A DNA stretch of 64,000 nucleotides from Azospirillum doebereinerae (GCF_003989665.1 NZ_RZIJ01000024.1:36220-100219), one strand, 5' to 3'; positions 25,640 through 34,408 are shown, counted from the stretch's first letter. Numbers and translations are program-made. Notes: generated by a model not told the origin, from the letters alone.

Positions 25640-25795
25640 TCCCTCTCCCGTCCCGGGAGAGGGAGGGGACCCGCCGCGAAGCGGTGGGGAGGGTGAGGGG
25701 CTATCGGGCGTGCGGCCCATCCATGCCCCGATAACCCCTCACCCTTCCCATGCTGTCGCATGGGCCCCTTCCCTCTCCCGGGGCGGGAGAGGGGA
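25640..25795. repeat. Intergenic palindromic repeat, family C copy 1 (inside polyamine operon)
   Basis: An inverted repeat of about 155 bp with ends CCCTCTCCCG / CGGGAGAGGG and inner segments GGGTGAGGGGCTATCGG / CCGATAACCCCTCACCC around ATGG-rich palindromes. It separates the binding-protein gene from the permeases, the same placement as the family A copy in the amino acid operon. A sister copy is at 31577-31720. Confidence 0.85.
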
Positions 25796-25824
25796 AAGTT
25801 CGCAGATTTCGACAGGACACCCCG

Positions 25825-27075
25825 ATGACAGCCGCTTTCGTTGCCGGCGCCGAAATGCCGTTGAAGCGCCGATTGAAGCGGGCCGAACGCGCCCGGCAGT
25901 TCCGCGCGCTGGGTCTGGTGGCGCCGCTTCTCCTGTTCCTGATGTTCACCTTCGTCGTTCCCATCGCCGGGATGATCTGGCGCTCGGTCGACGACTGGGA
26001 GGTGCCGCAGGTCATGCCGCACACCGTCGCGGCGCTGTCGAGCTGGAACGGGCAGGGGCTTCCCGGCGAGACGGCCTACGCGGCCTTGGCCGGCGACCTC
26101 CAGGCGGCGCGCGCCGCCGGGACCATCGGCATCGCGGCCAAGCGGCTGAACTACGTCGTCAACGGCTTCCGCACCGTCCTGACCTCCACCGCGCGCAACC
26201 TGAAGACGGCGCCGGAACCCGGCACCGCCAAGGACACGCTGATCGGCATCAACCCGGCCTGGGGCGAGCACGCCACCTGGACGGCGATCAAGAGCGCCAG
26301 CGGGCCGGTCACCAGCTATTACCTGCTGGCCGCCGTCGATCTGACGCGCGACGCCGACGGCGCCATCGTCGCGTCGCCCGACGACCAGGCGATCTACCTC
26401 GACCTCTTCGGGCGCACCTTCGCCATCGGCCTCGGCGTCACCACGCTGTGCTTGGTGCTGGGCTTCCCGGTCGCCTATCTGCTGGCGAATCTGCCGACGG
26501 CGCAGTCCAACCTGCTGATGATCTTCGTGCTGCTGCCCTTCTGGACCTCGCTGCTGGTGCGCACCTGCGCCTGGATCGTGATCTTGCAGAGCGAGGGCAT
26601 CGTCAACGGATCGCTGCAATGGCTGGGGCTGATCGACGAGCCGCTGCGGCTGATCTACAACCGGTTCGGCGTCTACATGGCGATGACCCATGTGCTGCTG
26701 CCCTTCATGATCCTGCCGCTCTACAGCGTCATGCGCTCGATCTCGCCGGCCTACATGCGGGCGGCGGCCTCGCTCGGCGCTCCGCCGGCCACCGCCTTCT
26801 TCCGCATCTACCTGCCGCAGACCATCCCCGGCATCGGCGCCGGCTGCCTGTTGGTCTTCATCCTGGCCATCGGCTACTACATCACCCCGGCCCTGGTCGG
26901 CGGCGCGGCGGACCAGATGATCTCGGCCTTCATCGCCTTCTACACCACGGAAACCGTCAACTGGGGCCTCGCCTCGGCGCTGGGGGCGGTGCTGCTGCTG
27001 TCCACGCTGGTGTTGGCGGCGGTCTACGGCAAGCTGGCGCTCGGCCGCCAGAACACGGGAGGTCTCAAGAATTGA
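25825..27075 (+). CDS. Polyamine-type ABC transporter, permease (PotB-like)
   Basis: A 416-residue inner-membrane permease. The start at ATG 25825 follows AGGA; the longer reading would begin inside the repeat. After TM1 (about 32-55) there is an extra periplasmic loop of about 130 residues before the usual five-helix core (from about 195), making it longer than E. coli PotB; this longer form is a known branch of the family. The EAA loop reads RAAASLGAPPATAFFRIYLPQ. It overlaps the next permease by 4 bp. Confidence 0.9.
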   Translation: MTAAFVAGAEMPLKRRLKRAERARQFRALGLVAPLLLFLMFTFVVPIAGMIWRSVDDWEVPQVMPHTVAALSSWNGQGLPGETAYAALAGDLQAARAAGTIGIAAKRLNYVVNGFRTVLTSTARNLKTAPEPGTAKDTLIGINPAWGEHATWTAIKSASGPVTSYYLLAAVDLTRDADGAIVASPDDQAIYLDLFGRTFAIGLGVTTLCLVLGFPVAYLLANLPTAQSNLLMIFVLLPFWTSLLVRTCAWIVILQSEGIVNGSLQWLGLIDEPLRLIYNRFGVYMAMTHVLLPFMILPLYSVMRSISPAYMRAAASLGAPPATAFFRIYLPQTIPGIGAGCLLVFILAIGYYITPALVGGAADQMISAFIAFYTTETVNWGLASALGAVLLLSTLVLAAVYGKLALGRQNTGGLKN

Positions 27076-27902
27076 GCGCGAACCATTCCCCCCGCACGCT
27101 CAGCCAGCGCGCCGCCTGGACCGCGACTTTGGTCGCCGCCACCCTGGTCTTCGTGTTCCTGATGGCGCCGATCCTGGCCATCGTGCCGCTGTCCTTCAGC
27201 TCGGGCGCCTATCTGACCTACCCGCTGCCGGGGCTGTCGCTGCGCTGGTACGAGGATTTCCTCAGCTCGCCGCGCTGGATGCTGTCCTTGAAGAACAGCG
27301 CCATCATCGGCGTCGCCTCGGCCGTCCTGTCGATGATCCTGGGCACGCTGGCGGCGCTCGGCATGGTCCAGTGGAAGAGCAAGTGGAAGCCGCTGATTCT
27401 GGCCGTCGTGCTGTCGCCGATGGTCGTTCCGGTGGTGATCACGGCGGTCGGCGTCTACTTCTTCTTCGCGCCGCTCGGGTTGACCGGCAACTTCCTCGGC
27501 CTGATCCTGGTCCACACGGCGCTGGCGACGCCCTTCGTGTTCATCACCGTGTCGGCGACGCTCCAGGGCTTCGACATGACGCTGGCGCGCGCCGCCGCGT
27601 CGCTGGGGGCGCCGCCGCTGCTGACCTTCCGCAAGGTGATCCTGCCGCTGATCCTGCCGGGTCTGGCGTCCGGCGCGCTGTTCGCCTTCGCCACCAGCTT
27701 CGACGAGGTGGTGACGGTGCTGTTCCTCGCCGGGCCGGACCAGCGCACCCTGCCGCGTGAGATGTTCAGCGGCATCCGCGAGAACATCAGCCCGACCATC
27801 ACCGCCGTGGCGGTGGTGCTGACGGTGATCTCCATCGGGCTGCTGACGGTGATCGAGCTGCTGCGCCGGCGGAACGAGAAGCTGAAGGGGAACATGGCGT
27901 AA
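27072..27902 (+). CDS. Polyamine-type ABC transporter, permease (PotC-like)
   Basis: A 276-residue permease with six hydrophobic segments and the EAA loop LARAAASLGAPPLLTFRKVI. The start is a TTG at 27072 that shares bases with the stop of the previous gene (TTGA) and has GGAGG about nine bases upstream; there is no ATG in frame before the first helix. With the PotB-like protein it forms the membrane channel. It is the last importer gene, followed by a family B repeat and the convergent regulator. Confidence 0.9.
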   Translation: MSANHSPRTLSQRAAWTATLVAATLVFVFLMAPILAIVPLSFSSGAYLTYPLPGLSLRWYEDFLSSPRWMLSLKNSAIIGVASAVLSMILGTLAALGMVQWKSKWKPLILAVVLSPMVVPVVITAVGVYFFFAPLGLTGNFLGLILVHTALATPFVFITVSATLQGFDMTLARAAASLGAPPLLTFRKVILPLILPGLASGALFAFATSFDEVVTVLFLAGPDQRTLPREMFSGIRENISPTITAVAVVLTVISIGLLTVIELLRRRNEKLKGNMA

Positions 27903-27917
27903 GGGGTGGTGACGATT

Positions 27918-28026
27918 GCCCCCTCCCTAACCCTCCCCCGCCTTCGGCGGGAGAGGGGACTCCGCCGCGCTCGACCAAGCATCCGGCCCCCTCTCCCGCG
28001 AAGCGGGGGAGGGATGGGGAGGGGGC
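27918..28026. repeat. Intergenic palindromic repeat, family B copy 3
   Basis: A close duplicate of the copy at 18514-18624: the same GCCCCCTCCCTAACCCTCCC end and the complementary GGGAGGGATGGGGAGGGGGC end. It lies between convergent genes (importer permease and the PuuR-like regulator), where it can end both transcripts. Confidence 0.85.
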
Positions 28027-28034
28027 AGATGGTG

Positions 28035-28601
28035 TTACAGATACGGCGGCGTGCAGGCGCTGATCAGCTCGCAGTCCTCGTCGCCGACGTTGCGGAACCG
28101 ATGCGGAATGCGGCTGTCGAAGAAATAGGCGTCGCCGGGACCGAGAAGCTGCTTGCGGTCGCCGACCGTCAGCTCGATGCGGCCCTTGACGACGATGCCG
28201 CCCTCTTCGGACTCGTGCTGGAGCATGGTGCGGCCGGTGTCGGCGCCAGGCGCGTAGCGTTCGTGGAGGATTTGCAGGTTCCGCCCGCGCAGGTCGCCGA
28301 CCTGACGGAACGACACCTGACCGACGGCGCTCTTGAGCTCGCCGGCCAGCTCGACCAGTTCGTCGCCCTTGAAGAAGATCTGCTCGGGCGGCGGCAGGTC
28401 GTCGGAGGAGAAGAACTCGGCCAGCGTCATCGGGATGCCTTGCAGCACCTTGCGCAGCGACGACACGGACGGGCTGCTGCGGTTCTGTTCGATCAACGAG
28501 ATGGTGCCGTTGGTAACGCCTGCCTTCTGGGCCAGAGCCCGCTGCGACAGCCCGTGCTGCTCGCGGATCTGTTTCAAGCGTGTGCCTACATCGAAATCCA
28601 T
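28035..28601 (-). CDS. PuuR-like XRE-cupin transcriptional repressor
   Basis: A 188-residue regulator. The N-terminal XRE helix-turn-helix is at about 5-60 (LKQIREQHGLSQRALAQKAG, ISLIEQNRSSPSVSSLRKVL). The C-terminal cupin is at about 110-185 (LQHESEEGGIVVKGRIEL and PGDAYFFDSRIPHRFRNVG). This is the layout of PuuR, which represses putrescine utilisation genes and is released by putrescine. The start at 28601 has AGGAG eight bases upstream. It is divergent from gabD and convergent with the importer genes, so it is well placed to control the whole locus. An SutR- or PuuR-type relative with another ligand is possible. Confidence 0.88.
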   Translation of the reverse strand: MDFDVGTRLKQIREQHGLSQRALAQKAGVTNGTISLIEQNRSSPSVSSLRKVLQGIPMTLAEFFSSDDLPPPEQIFFKGDELVELAGELKSAVGQVSFRQVGDLRGRNLQILHERYAPGADTGRTMLQHESEEGGIVVKGRIELTVGDRKQLLGPGDAYFFDSRIPHRFRNVGDEDCELISACTPPYL

Positions 28602-28657
28602 CACCTGGGCTCCTGGTTCCCCAACCCTAGGCAATAGCCCATTTGCGCAACCCCGTC

Positions 28658-28703
28658 ATTAAAATATGAACAGCTAAACAGGGGTTGTTTAATTTATTAA
28701 ACA
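28658..28703. promoter_or_regulatory. Candidate PuuR-type operators between regulator and gabD
   Basis: TGTTTAAT (28686-28693) and ATTAAACA (28696-28703) form a perfect palindrome around TT. Just upstream, AAAATATGAACA (28661-28672) resembles the reported E. coli PuuR recognition sequence (AAAATATAATGAACA, recalled from literature). The tract is strongly AT-rich in a GC-rich genome and lies in the 178 bp between the divergent regulator and gabD, as expected for operators acting on both. Confidence 0.55.
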
Positions 28704-28779
28704 TGCTAGGCTTCTGTTCGCGGTCCAAGCGATCCCTCGCGGACCCCAGGCAAACCTTCCAAATCCAGGCGGATCGAAC

Positions 28780-30240
28780 ATGCTGTCGCTGAACGACCAG
28801 AGCCTTCTCCAGACCAAGGGCTATGTGAACGGCGCGTGGCGCGCGGCCGATTCCGGCAAGACCTTCGCGGTGACCAACCCGGCCACCGGCGCGGTCATCA
28901 CCGAGGTCGCCGACATGGGCGCGGCCGAGACGCGCGCCGCCATCGACGCCGCCAACGCCGCGCTGCCGGCCTGGAAGGCCAAGACCGCCAAGGAGCGCGC
29001 CGCCGTGATGCGCCGGTGGTACGAGCTGATCCTCGCCGCCCAGGAGGATCTGGCCCAGCTGATGACCGCCGAGCAGGGCAAGCCGCTGGCGGAAGCGCGC
29101 GGCGAGGTCGTCTACGGCGCCTCCTTCATCGAGTGGTTCGGGGAGGAGGCCAAGCGCGCCTACGGCGACGTGATCCCGACCTTCGCCGCCAACAAGCGGA
29201 TCGTGGTCCTCAAGGAGGCCATCGGCGTCGTCGCGGCGATCACGCCGTGGAACTTCCCGATCGCCATGATCACCCGCAAATGCGCCCCCGCTCTGGCCGC
29301 CGGCTGCACCGTGGTGATCAAGCCGGCCGAGGACACCCCCCTATCGGCCCTGGCGCTGGCCGAGCTGGCCGAGCGCGCCGGCTTCCCGGCGGGCGTCATC
29401 AACATCGTCATGGGCTCCGAGCCGGCCGCCATCGGCAACGAGCTGACCCACAGCCCGATCGTCCGCAAGGTCAGCTTCACCGGCTCGACCGAGGTCGGCA
29501 AGCTGCTGATGCGGCAGGCCGCCAGCACGGTCAAGAAGGTGTCGCTGGAGCTGGGCGGCAACGCCCCCTTCATCGTCTTCGACGACGCCGACCTCGACGA
29601 GGCGGTCAAGGGCGCCATGGCGTCGAAGTACCGCAACGCCGGCCAGACCTGCGTCTGCGCCAACCGCCTGCTGGTGCAGGCCGGCGTCTACGAGGCCTTC
29701 ACCGCCAAGCTGGCCGAGGCCGTGAAGGCGCTGAAGGTCGGCAACGGCGTCGAGCCGGGCGTGACCCAGGGCCCGCTGATCAACGCCGACGCCATCGCCA
29801 AGGTCGAGGAGCTGATGGGCGACGCGCTGGAAAAGGGCGCCAAGGTCGCGCTGGGCGGCAAGCGCCACGCGCTGGGCGGCACCTTCTTCGAGCCGACGAT
29901 CCTGACCGGCGTCACCACCGAGATGCGTGTGGCCCGCGAGGAGATCTTCGGCCCGGTCGCCCCGCTGTTCCAGTTCGAGACGGAGGCCGACGCCATCCGC
30001 ATGGCCAACGACACCGAGTTCGGCTTGGCCGCCTATTTCTACAGCCGCGACATCGGCCGCGTGTGGCGCGTCGCCGAGGGGCTGGAATACGGCATGGTCG
30101 GCATCAACGAGGGCATCATCTCGACCGAGGTGGCCCCCTTCGGCGGCGTCAAGGAGTCCGGCATCGGCCGCGAGGGCTCCAAGTACGGCCTCGATGACTT
30201 CATGGAAACCAAATACCTCTGCATCGGCCTCGGCGCCTGA
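28780..30240 (+). CDS. gabD: NAD(P)-dependent succinate-semialdehyde dehydrogenase
   Basis: A 486-residue aldehyde dehydrogenase of normal length. The catalytic Cys is in NAGQTCVCANR (the first Cys), the general-base Glu in LELGGNAP, the cofactor loop in TPWNFPIAM and FTGSTEVGK. The sequence follows the GabD subgroup throughout (QGPLINADAIAKVE, ATEFGLAAYFYSRD-like region). It oxidises succinate semialdehyde to succinate, the last step of GABA breakdown; glutarate semialdehyde is another plausible substrate. Cytoplasmic, followed 35 bp later by gabT. Confidence 0.94.
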   Translation: MLSLNDQSLLQTKGYVNGAWRAADSGKTFAVTNPATGAVITEVADMGAAETRAAIDAANAALPAWKAKTAKERAAVMRRWYELILAAQEDLAQLMTAEQGKPLAEARGEVVYGASFIEWFGEEAKRAYGDVIPTFAANKRIVVLKEAIGVVAAITPWNFPIAMITRKCAPALAAGCTVVIKPAEDTPLSALALAELAERAGFPAGVINIVMGSEPAAIGNELTHSPIVRKVSFTGSTEVGKLLMRQAASTVKKVSLELGGNAPFIVFDDADLDEAVKGAMASKYRNAGQTCVCANRLLVQAGVYEAFTAKLAEAVKALKVGNGVEPGVTQGPLINADAIAKVEELMGDALEKGAKVALGGKRHALGGTFFEPTILTGVTTEMRVAREEIFGPVAPLFQFETEADAIRMANDTEFGLAAYFYSRDIGRVWRVAEGLEYGMVGINEGIISTEVAPFGGVKESGIGREGSKYGLDDFMETKYLCIGLGA

Positions 30241-30275
30241 CGCCCGACCGTTCCATCCCCAAGGACAAGACGATC

Positions 30276-31562
30276 ATGAGCAACCAGTCCTACGTCGCGC
30301 GCCGCGAGGCCGCCGTTTCCCGTGGCGTGTCCGCCGGCCTGCCGATCTACGTCGAGCGCGCCGAGAATTCGGAGATCTGGGACGTCGAGGGCAACCGCTT
30401 CATCGACTTCGGCAGCGGCATCGCCGTGCTGAACACCGGCCACCGTCATCCGAAGGTGATGGAGGCCGTGAAGGCCCAGCTTGATCGCTTCACCCACACC
30501 TGCGCGATGGTCACGCCCTACGAGAGCTACGTCGAGCTGGCGGAGAAGCTGAACGCGCTGGTTCCCGGCCCGACGCCGAAGAAGACCGCCTTCTTCACCA
30601 GCGGCGCCGAAGCCGTCGAGAACGCGGTGAAGATCGCCCGCGCCTCGACCGGCCGTCCGGGCGTCGTCGCCTTCTCCGGCGGCTTCCACGGCCGCACGCT
30701 GCTGACCATGGGCCTGACCGGCAAGGTCGTGCCCTACAAGGTCGGCTTCGGTCCCTTCCCGGCCGAGATCTTCCACGTGCCCTTCCCCAACGCCTACCGC
30801 GGCATCAGCGAGGCCGAGAGCCTGAAGGCGTTGGAGAGCCTGTTCAAGTCCGACGTCGATCCGGCCCGCGTCGCCGCGATCATCATCGAGCCGGTGCAGG
30901 GCGAGGGCGGCTTCAACATCGCCTCCCCGGCCTTCCTCCAGTCGCTGCGCGCGGTCTGCGACACGCACGGCATCGTGATGATCGTCGACGAGATCCAGAC
31001 CGGCTTCGCCCGCACCGGCAAGATCTTCGCGGTCGAGCACGCCGGGATCGAGCCGGATCTGGTGACCATGGCCAAGAGCCTGGCCGGCGGCTTCCCGCTG
31101 TCGGCGGTGACCGGCAAGGCGCATCTGATGGACGCCCCGGTTCCGGGCGGTCTCGGCGGCACCTACGGCGGCAACCCGCTGGCCACCACCGCCGCGCTGG
31201 CGGTGATCGAGGCCATCGAGGAGGAGAAGCTCTGCGAGCGCGCCGTGGCGATCGGCGAGCGCATCGCCGACCGCTTCCGCGCGATGGGTCAGCGCAACTC
31301 GCTGCCGGTGGTCGGCGACGTGCGCAACCTCGGCGCCATGGTCGCCATGGAGCTGGTGACCGACCGCGAGACCAAGGAGCCGGCGGCCGACCTGACCAAG
31401 GCGCTGGTCGCCAAGGCGGCGGAGAAGGGCCTGATCCTGCTGTCCTGCGGCACCTACGCCAACGTGATCCGCGTGCTGGTCCCGCTGACCGCGTCGGACG
31501 CCCTGATCGACGAAGGTCTGGACATCATCGAGCGTTCCCTGGAAGAACTGGTCGCGGCGTAA
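30276..31562 (+). CDS. gabT: 4-aminobutyrate transaminase
   Basis: A 428-residue class III aminotransferase. It has the PLP-phosphate contact FFTSGAEAVENAVKIAR, the Asp that pairs with the pyridine nitrogen in IVDEIQTGFARTG, the Schiff-base Lys in TMAKSLAGGFP, and GGTYGGNPLA near the substrate site. It moves the amino group of GABA (or 5-aminovalerate) to 2-oxoglutarate, giving succinate semialdehyde for GabD. Same direction and close spacing to gabD indicate one operon. Confidence 0.94.
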   Translation: MSNQSYVARREAAVSRGVSAGLPIYVERAENSEIWDVEGNRFIDFGSGIAVLNTGHRHPKVMEAVKAQLDRFTHTCAMVTPYESYVELAEKLNALVPGPTPKKTAFFTSGAEAVENAVKIARASTGRPGVVAFSGGFHGRTLLTMGLTGKVVPYKVGFGPFPAEIFHVPFPNAYRGISEAESLKALESLFKSDVDPARVAAIIIEPVQGEGGFNIASPAFLQSLRAVCDTHGIVMIVDEIQTGFARTGKIFAVEHAGIEPDLVTMAKSLAGGFPLSAVTGKAHLMDAPVPGGLGGTYGGNPLATTAALAVIEAIEEEKLCERAVAIGERIADRFRAMGQRNSLPVVGDVRNLGAMVAMELVTDRETKEPAADLTKALVAKAAEKGLILLSCGTYANVIRVLVPLTASDALIDEGLDIIERSLEELVAA

Positions 31563-31576
31563 GCGGCCTCCCCAAT

Positions 31577-31720
31577 CTCCCTCTCCCGCCCCGGGAGAGG
31601 GAAGGGGCCCATGCGAAGCATGGGAAGGGTGAGGGGCTATCGGAGCATGGATTCGTACCACGCCCGATAGCCCCTCACCCGGCCGCTTTGCGGCCACCCT
31701 CTCCCGGGGCGGGAGAGGGA
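31577..31720. repeat. Intergenic palindromic repeat, family C copy 2
   Basis: The same design as 25640-25795: CCCTCTCCCG ends, and GGGTGAGGGGCTATCGG paired with CCGATAGCCCCTCACCC. It sits between gabT and the CoA-transferase gene, so downstream genes may be less expressed than gabDT or have their own promoter. Confidence 0.85.
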
Positions 31721-31745
31721 CAATAAAATCGGGAGGAGCAGGACC

Positions 31746-32948
31746 TTGGCCGGACCCTTGTCGCACATCAAGGTGCTTGAGCTGTCGCGCGTTCTCGCCG
31801 GCCCCTGGGCGGCGCAGACGCTGGCCGATCTCGGCGCCGACGTGATCAAGGTGGAACGGCCGGGCGCCGGCGACGACACCCGCGCCTGGGGTCCGCCCTG
31901 GGCCGGCGACCAGTCCGCCTATTTCCTCTCCGCCAACCGGGGCAAGCGGTCGATCACCATCGACTTCGAGCGCCCGGAAGGCCAGGAGCTTGTCCGCAAG
32001 CTGGCGGCGCAAGCCGACGTGGTCATCGAGAACTTCAAGGTCGGCGGGCTGGTCAAGTACGGGCTCGACTACGACAGCCTGAAGGCGATCAACCCGAAGC
32101 TGGTCTACTGCTCGATCACCGGCTTCGGCCAGACCGGGCCCTACCGCAACCGCGCCGGCTACGACTTCATGATCCAGGGCATGGGCGGGCTGATGAGCGT
32201 CACCGGCCAGCCCGACGGCGAGCCGGGCGCCGGCCCGGTCAAGGTCGGGGTCGCGGTCACCGACATCTTCACCGGCCTCTACGCCGCCATCGGCGTGATG
32301 GGCGCGCTGGCCCACCGCGAGCGGACCGGCCAGGGGCAATGGGTCGATCTGGCGCTGCTCGACGTGCAGGTCGCGGTCCTCGCCAACCAGGCGATGAACT
32401 GCCTCGTCGGCGGCACCGCGCCGCAGCGGCTGGGCAACGCCCACCCCAACATCGTTCCTTATCAGGCTTTCCCTACCCGCGACGGCTACATCATCCTGGC
32501 GGTCGGCAACGACGGCCAGTTCGCGAAGTTCGCCCAGGTCGCCGGCCGCCCCGAACTGGCGAAGGACGAGCGCTACGCCACCAACCCGGCCCGCGTCGCC
32601 CACCGCAAGGAGTTGGTCGCCCTGCTGGAGGAACTGCTGCTCGCCCGCGACAGCGCCGACTGGCTCGGCGCCCTGGAGGCGGTCGGCGTGCCCTGCGGCC
32701 CGATCAACGATTTGAGCGCGGTCTTCGCCGACCCGCACGTCCAGGCCCGCAACATCCGCCAGGACCTGCCGCACCCGGTGTTGGGCACCGTTCCCACGGT
32801 GGCGAGCCCGATCCATTACTCGGAGACCCCGCTGGTCCACGACACTGCGCCGCCGACGCTGGGCCAGCACACCGACGCGGTCCTGGCCGAGGCGTTGGGT
32901 TTGAGCGCGGCGGACATCGCGGAATTGCGGGGCAAGGGCGTCGTCTGA
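31746..32948 (+). CDS. CaiB/BaiF family (class III) CoA-transferase
   Basis: A 400-residue class III CoA-transferase. It starts at a TTG with GGAGGAG upstream and the family N-terminus LSHIKVLELSRVLAGPWAAQ. The predicted catalytic Asp is D140 in RAGYDFMIQG, followed by MGGLMSVTG. These enzymes pass CoA between acyl acids. Next to gabD and gabT, a succinyl-CoA:glutarate CoA-transferase role in 5-aminovalerate/lysine or cadaverine breakdown is possible, but this is inference; formyl- or other acyl-CoA substrates cannot be excluded. Confidence 0.88.
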   Translation: MAGPLSHIKVLELSRVLAGPWAAQTLADLGADVIKVERPGAGDDTRAWGPPWAGDQSAYFLSANRGKRSITIDFERPEGQELVRKLAAQADVVIENFKVGGLVKYGLDYDSLKAINPKLVYCSITGFGQTGPYRNRAGYDFMIQGMGGLMSVTGQPDGEPGAGPVKVGVAVTDIFTGLYAAIGVMGALAHRERTGQGQWVDLALLDVQVAVLANQAMNCLVGGTAPQRLGNAHPNIVPYQAFPTRDGYIILAVGNDGQFAKFAQVAGRPELAKDERYATNPARVAHRKELVALLEELLLARDSADWLGALEAVGVPCGPINDLSAVFADPHVQARNIRQDLPHPVLGTVPTVASPIHYSETPLVHDTAPPTLGQHTDAVLAEALGLSAADIAELRGKGVV

Positions 32949-32994
32949 CCGGCTAGGGTGCCGCCCCCGCTCACTCCAAAGTACCAAGCCCCCC

Positions 32995-33900
32995 ATGACC
33001 GCGATCACCACCGCCACCGACAGCCGCCTCGGCATCCTCCTGATGCTGGGCGGCATGACGTTCTTCACGCTGAACGACGCGCTCGGCAAGTGGCTGGTGG
33101 CCGAATACCCGGTCGCCATGCTGCTGGCGGTCCGCAGCCTGTTCGGCATGGCGGTGCTGCTGCCGATGATCCTGCGCGAGGGCGTGCGCACCGTCTTCGC
33201 GGTGAAGCGGCTGCCGGTGCATCTGGTCCGCGTGGTGCTGGTCACCGTGGACATCGCCTGCTTCTATTGGGCGGTCGGCTATCTGCCGCTGGCCGACGTG
33301 ATGACCATCTACATGTCGGCGCCGCTGATCGTCACCGCGCTGTCGGTGCTGTTCCTGGGCGAGACGGTCGGCTGGCGGCGCTGGGTGGCGGTGCTGGTCG
33401 GCTTCGCCGGGGTGGTGGTCGTGCTGAACCCGACCGGCGGCTTCGACCTCGTCCCCTCGCTGGTGGCGTTGCTGGGCGCCACCATCTTCGCGTCGGGCCT
33501 GATCTTCACCCGCCTGTTGCGCGAGGCCGGGACGCTGCCGTTGGTCACCTACCAGACGCTGGGCGGGCTGGCGCTGGGCGGCGCGGCGCTGCCCTTCTCC
33601 TGGACGGCGCCGGGGGTGCTGGACTTCCTGCTGCTGGGGCTGCTGGGCGTCACGGCGCTGGCCGGCCACGCGATGATCAACCGCTCGCTGCAACTGAGCC
33701 CGGCGGCGGTCGTCGTGCCGTTCCAGTACGTGTCGATCCTGTGGGCGGTGCTGCTCGATCTGGCCGTCTGGGGCACGGAGCCCAGCCTGCGCATGGGCAT
33801 CGGCGGCGTGCTGATCATCGGCAGCGGCCTGTTCATCTTCCACCGCGAGCAGCGCCTCAAGCGCGGTTCCGCCGCCGGAGCGGCGTCGGACCACGTGTAG
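32995..33900 (+). CDS. DMT superfamily (EamA) permease
   Basis: A 301-residue protein with ten hydrophobic segments in two EamA repeats (about 12-150 and 160-295). Typical elements are FFTLNDALGKWL in helix 1 and VTALSVLFLGETVGWRRW at the end of the first repeat; the second repeat has a matching region near LAVWGTEPSLRM. The family exports or exchanges metabolites. It is the last gene in the polyamine/GABA direction, 46 bp after the CoA-transferase, and might export a pathway product; no substrate can be assigned. Confidence 0.88.
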   Translation: MTAITTATDSRLGILLMLGGMTFFTLNDALGKWLVAEYPVAMLLAVRSLFGMAVLLPMILREGVRTVFAVKRLPVHLVRVVLVTVDIACFYWAVGYLPLADVMTIYMSAPLIVTALSVLFLGETVGWRRWVAVLVGFAGVVVVLNPTGGFDLVPSLVALLGATIFASGLIFTRLLREAGTLPLVTYQTLGGLALGGAALPFSWTAPGVLDFLLLGLLGVTALAGHAMINRSLQLSPAAVVVPFQYVSILWAVLLDLAVWGTEPSLRMGIGGVLIIGSGLFIFHREQRLKRGSAAGAASDHV

Positions 33901-33925
33901 GAAGGTGATGGGGGGTATTTGGAAA

Positions 33926-34032
33926 GCCCTTCTCCCCTTGAGGGAGAAGGGTTGGGATGAGGGGTATTCGCCGTAGGCGAAGAGATTTGCGACCCCTCAC
34001 CCCAACCCCTCTCCCTCAAGGGGAGAGGGGCT
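33926..34032. repeat. Intergenic palindromic repeat, family A copy 3
   Basis: Almost identical to the copy at 641-752, including the CTTCTCCCCTTGAGGGAGAAG left arm core, the ATTCGCCGTAGGCGAA centre and the CTCCCTCAAGGGGAGAGGGG right arm. It separates the convergent DMT permease gene and the gene at 34043-34408. Confidence 0.85.
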
Positions 34033-34042
34033 AGAAAGAACG

Positions 34043-34408
34043 CTACGCGAAGAAGCGCGGGACCAGCCGGATCGCCACCGGCTCCGCCGGGCGCCAGCCG
34101 AACTCCTGGATCGCGAGGTTGGACTCCACCGGCTGTCGGCCGTCCGCCAGCGACCAGGTGATGTGGGTGGTCGAGCCGTCGGGGCGTTCGGTGTTGCCGT
34201 CGATGGCGACGATCAGCGCCTGCACGCCGGACTCGTCGTCCACCGTGCCGATCACCTCGCCCTCCGTCGCATCCGGCAGCGGATGGCCGGGCGGGACGCC
34301 GAAGTCCAGCGTCACGTGATGCGCGACCAGCCGCTCGTAGCGTTGCGGGAACAGCTCCAGCAGCTTGGCGCGCTCGTCGCCGGGCAGCTCCCAACCGGTG
34401 TATCCCAT
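34043..34408 (-). CDS. Conserved hypothetical protein
   Basis: A 121-residue soluble protein from the ATG at 34408. It begins GYTGWELPGDERAKLLELFP and contains LVAHHVTLDFGVP, DDESGVQALIVAIDG, and a His-Thr-x-Thr segment THITWSLADGR. The paired His-x-Thr motifs (HHVT and THIT) recall 2H phosphoesterase folds such as LigT, but spacing and length do not allow a firm call. It is downstream of, and in the same direction as, the two unknown proteins at 34450-36883, with a 41 bp gap. Confidence 0.7.
   Translation of the reverse strand: MGYTGWELPGDERAKLLELFPQRYERLVAHHVTLDFGVPPGHPLPDATEGEVIGTVDDESGVQALIVAIDGNTERPDGSTTHITWSLADGRQPVESNLAIQEFGWRPAEPVAIRLVPRFFA

Noticed and set aside
27918..28026. Family B repeats as transposon ends with target duplications
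   Set aside because: No coding region lies between the arms and no clear target-site duplication is seen; they fit small non-coding repeats better.
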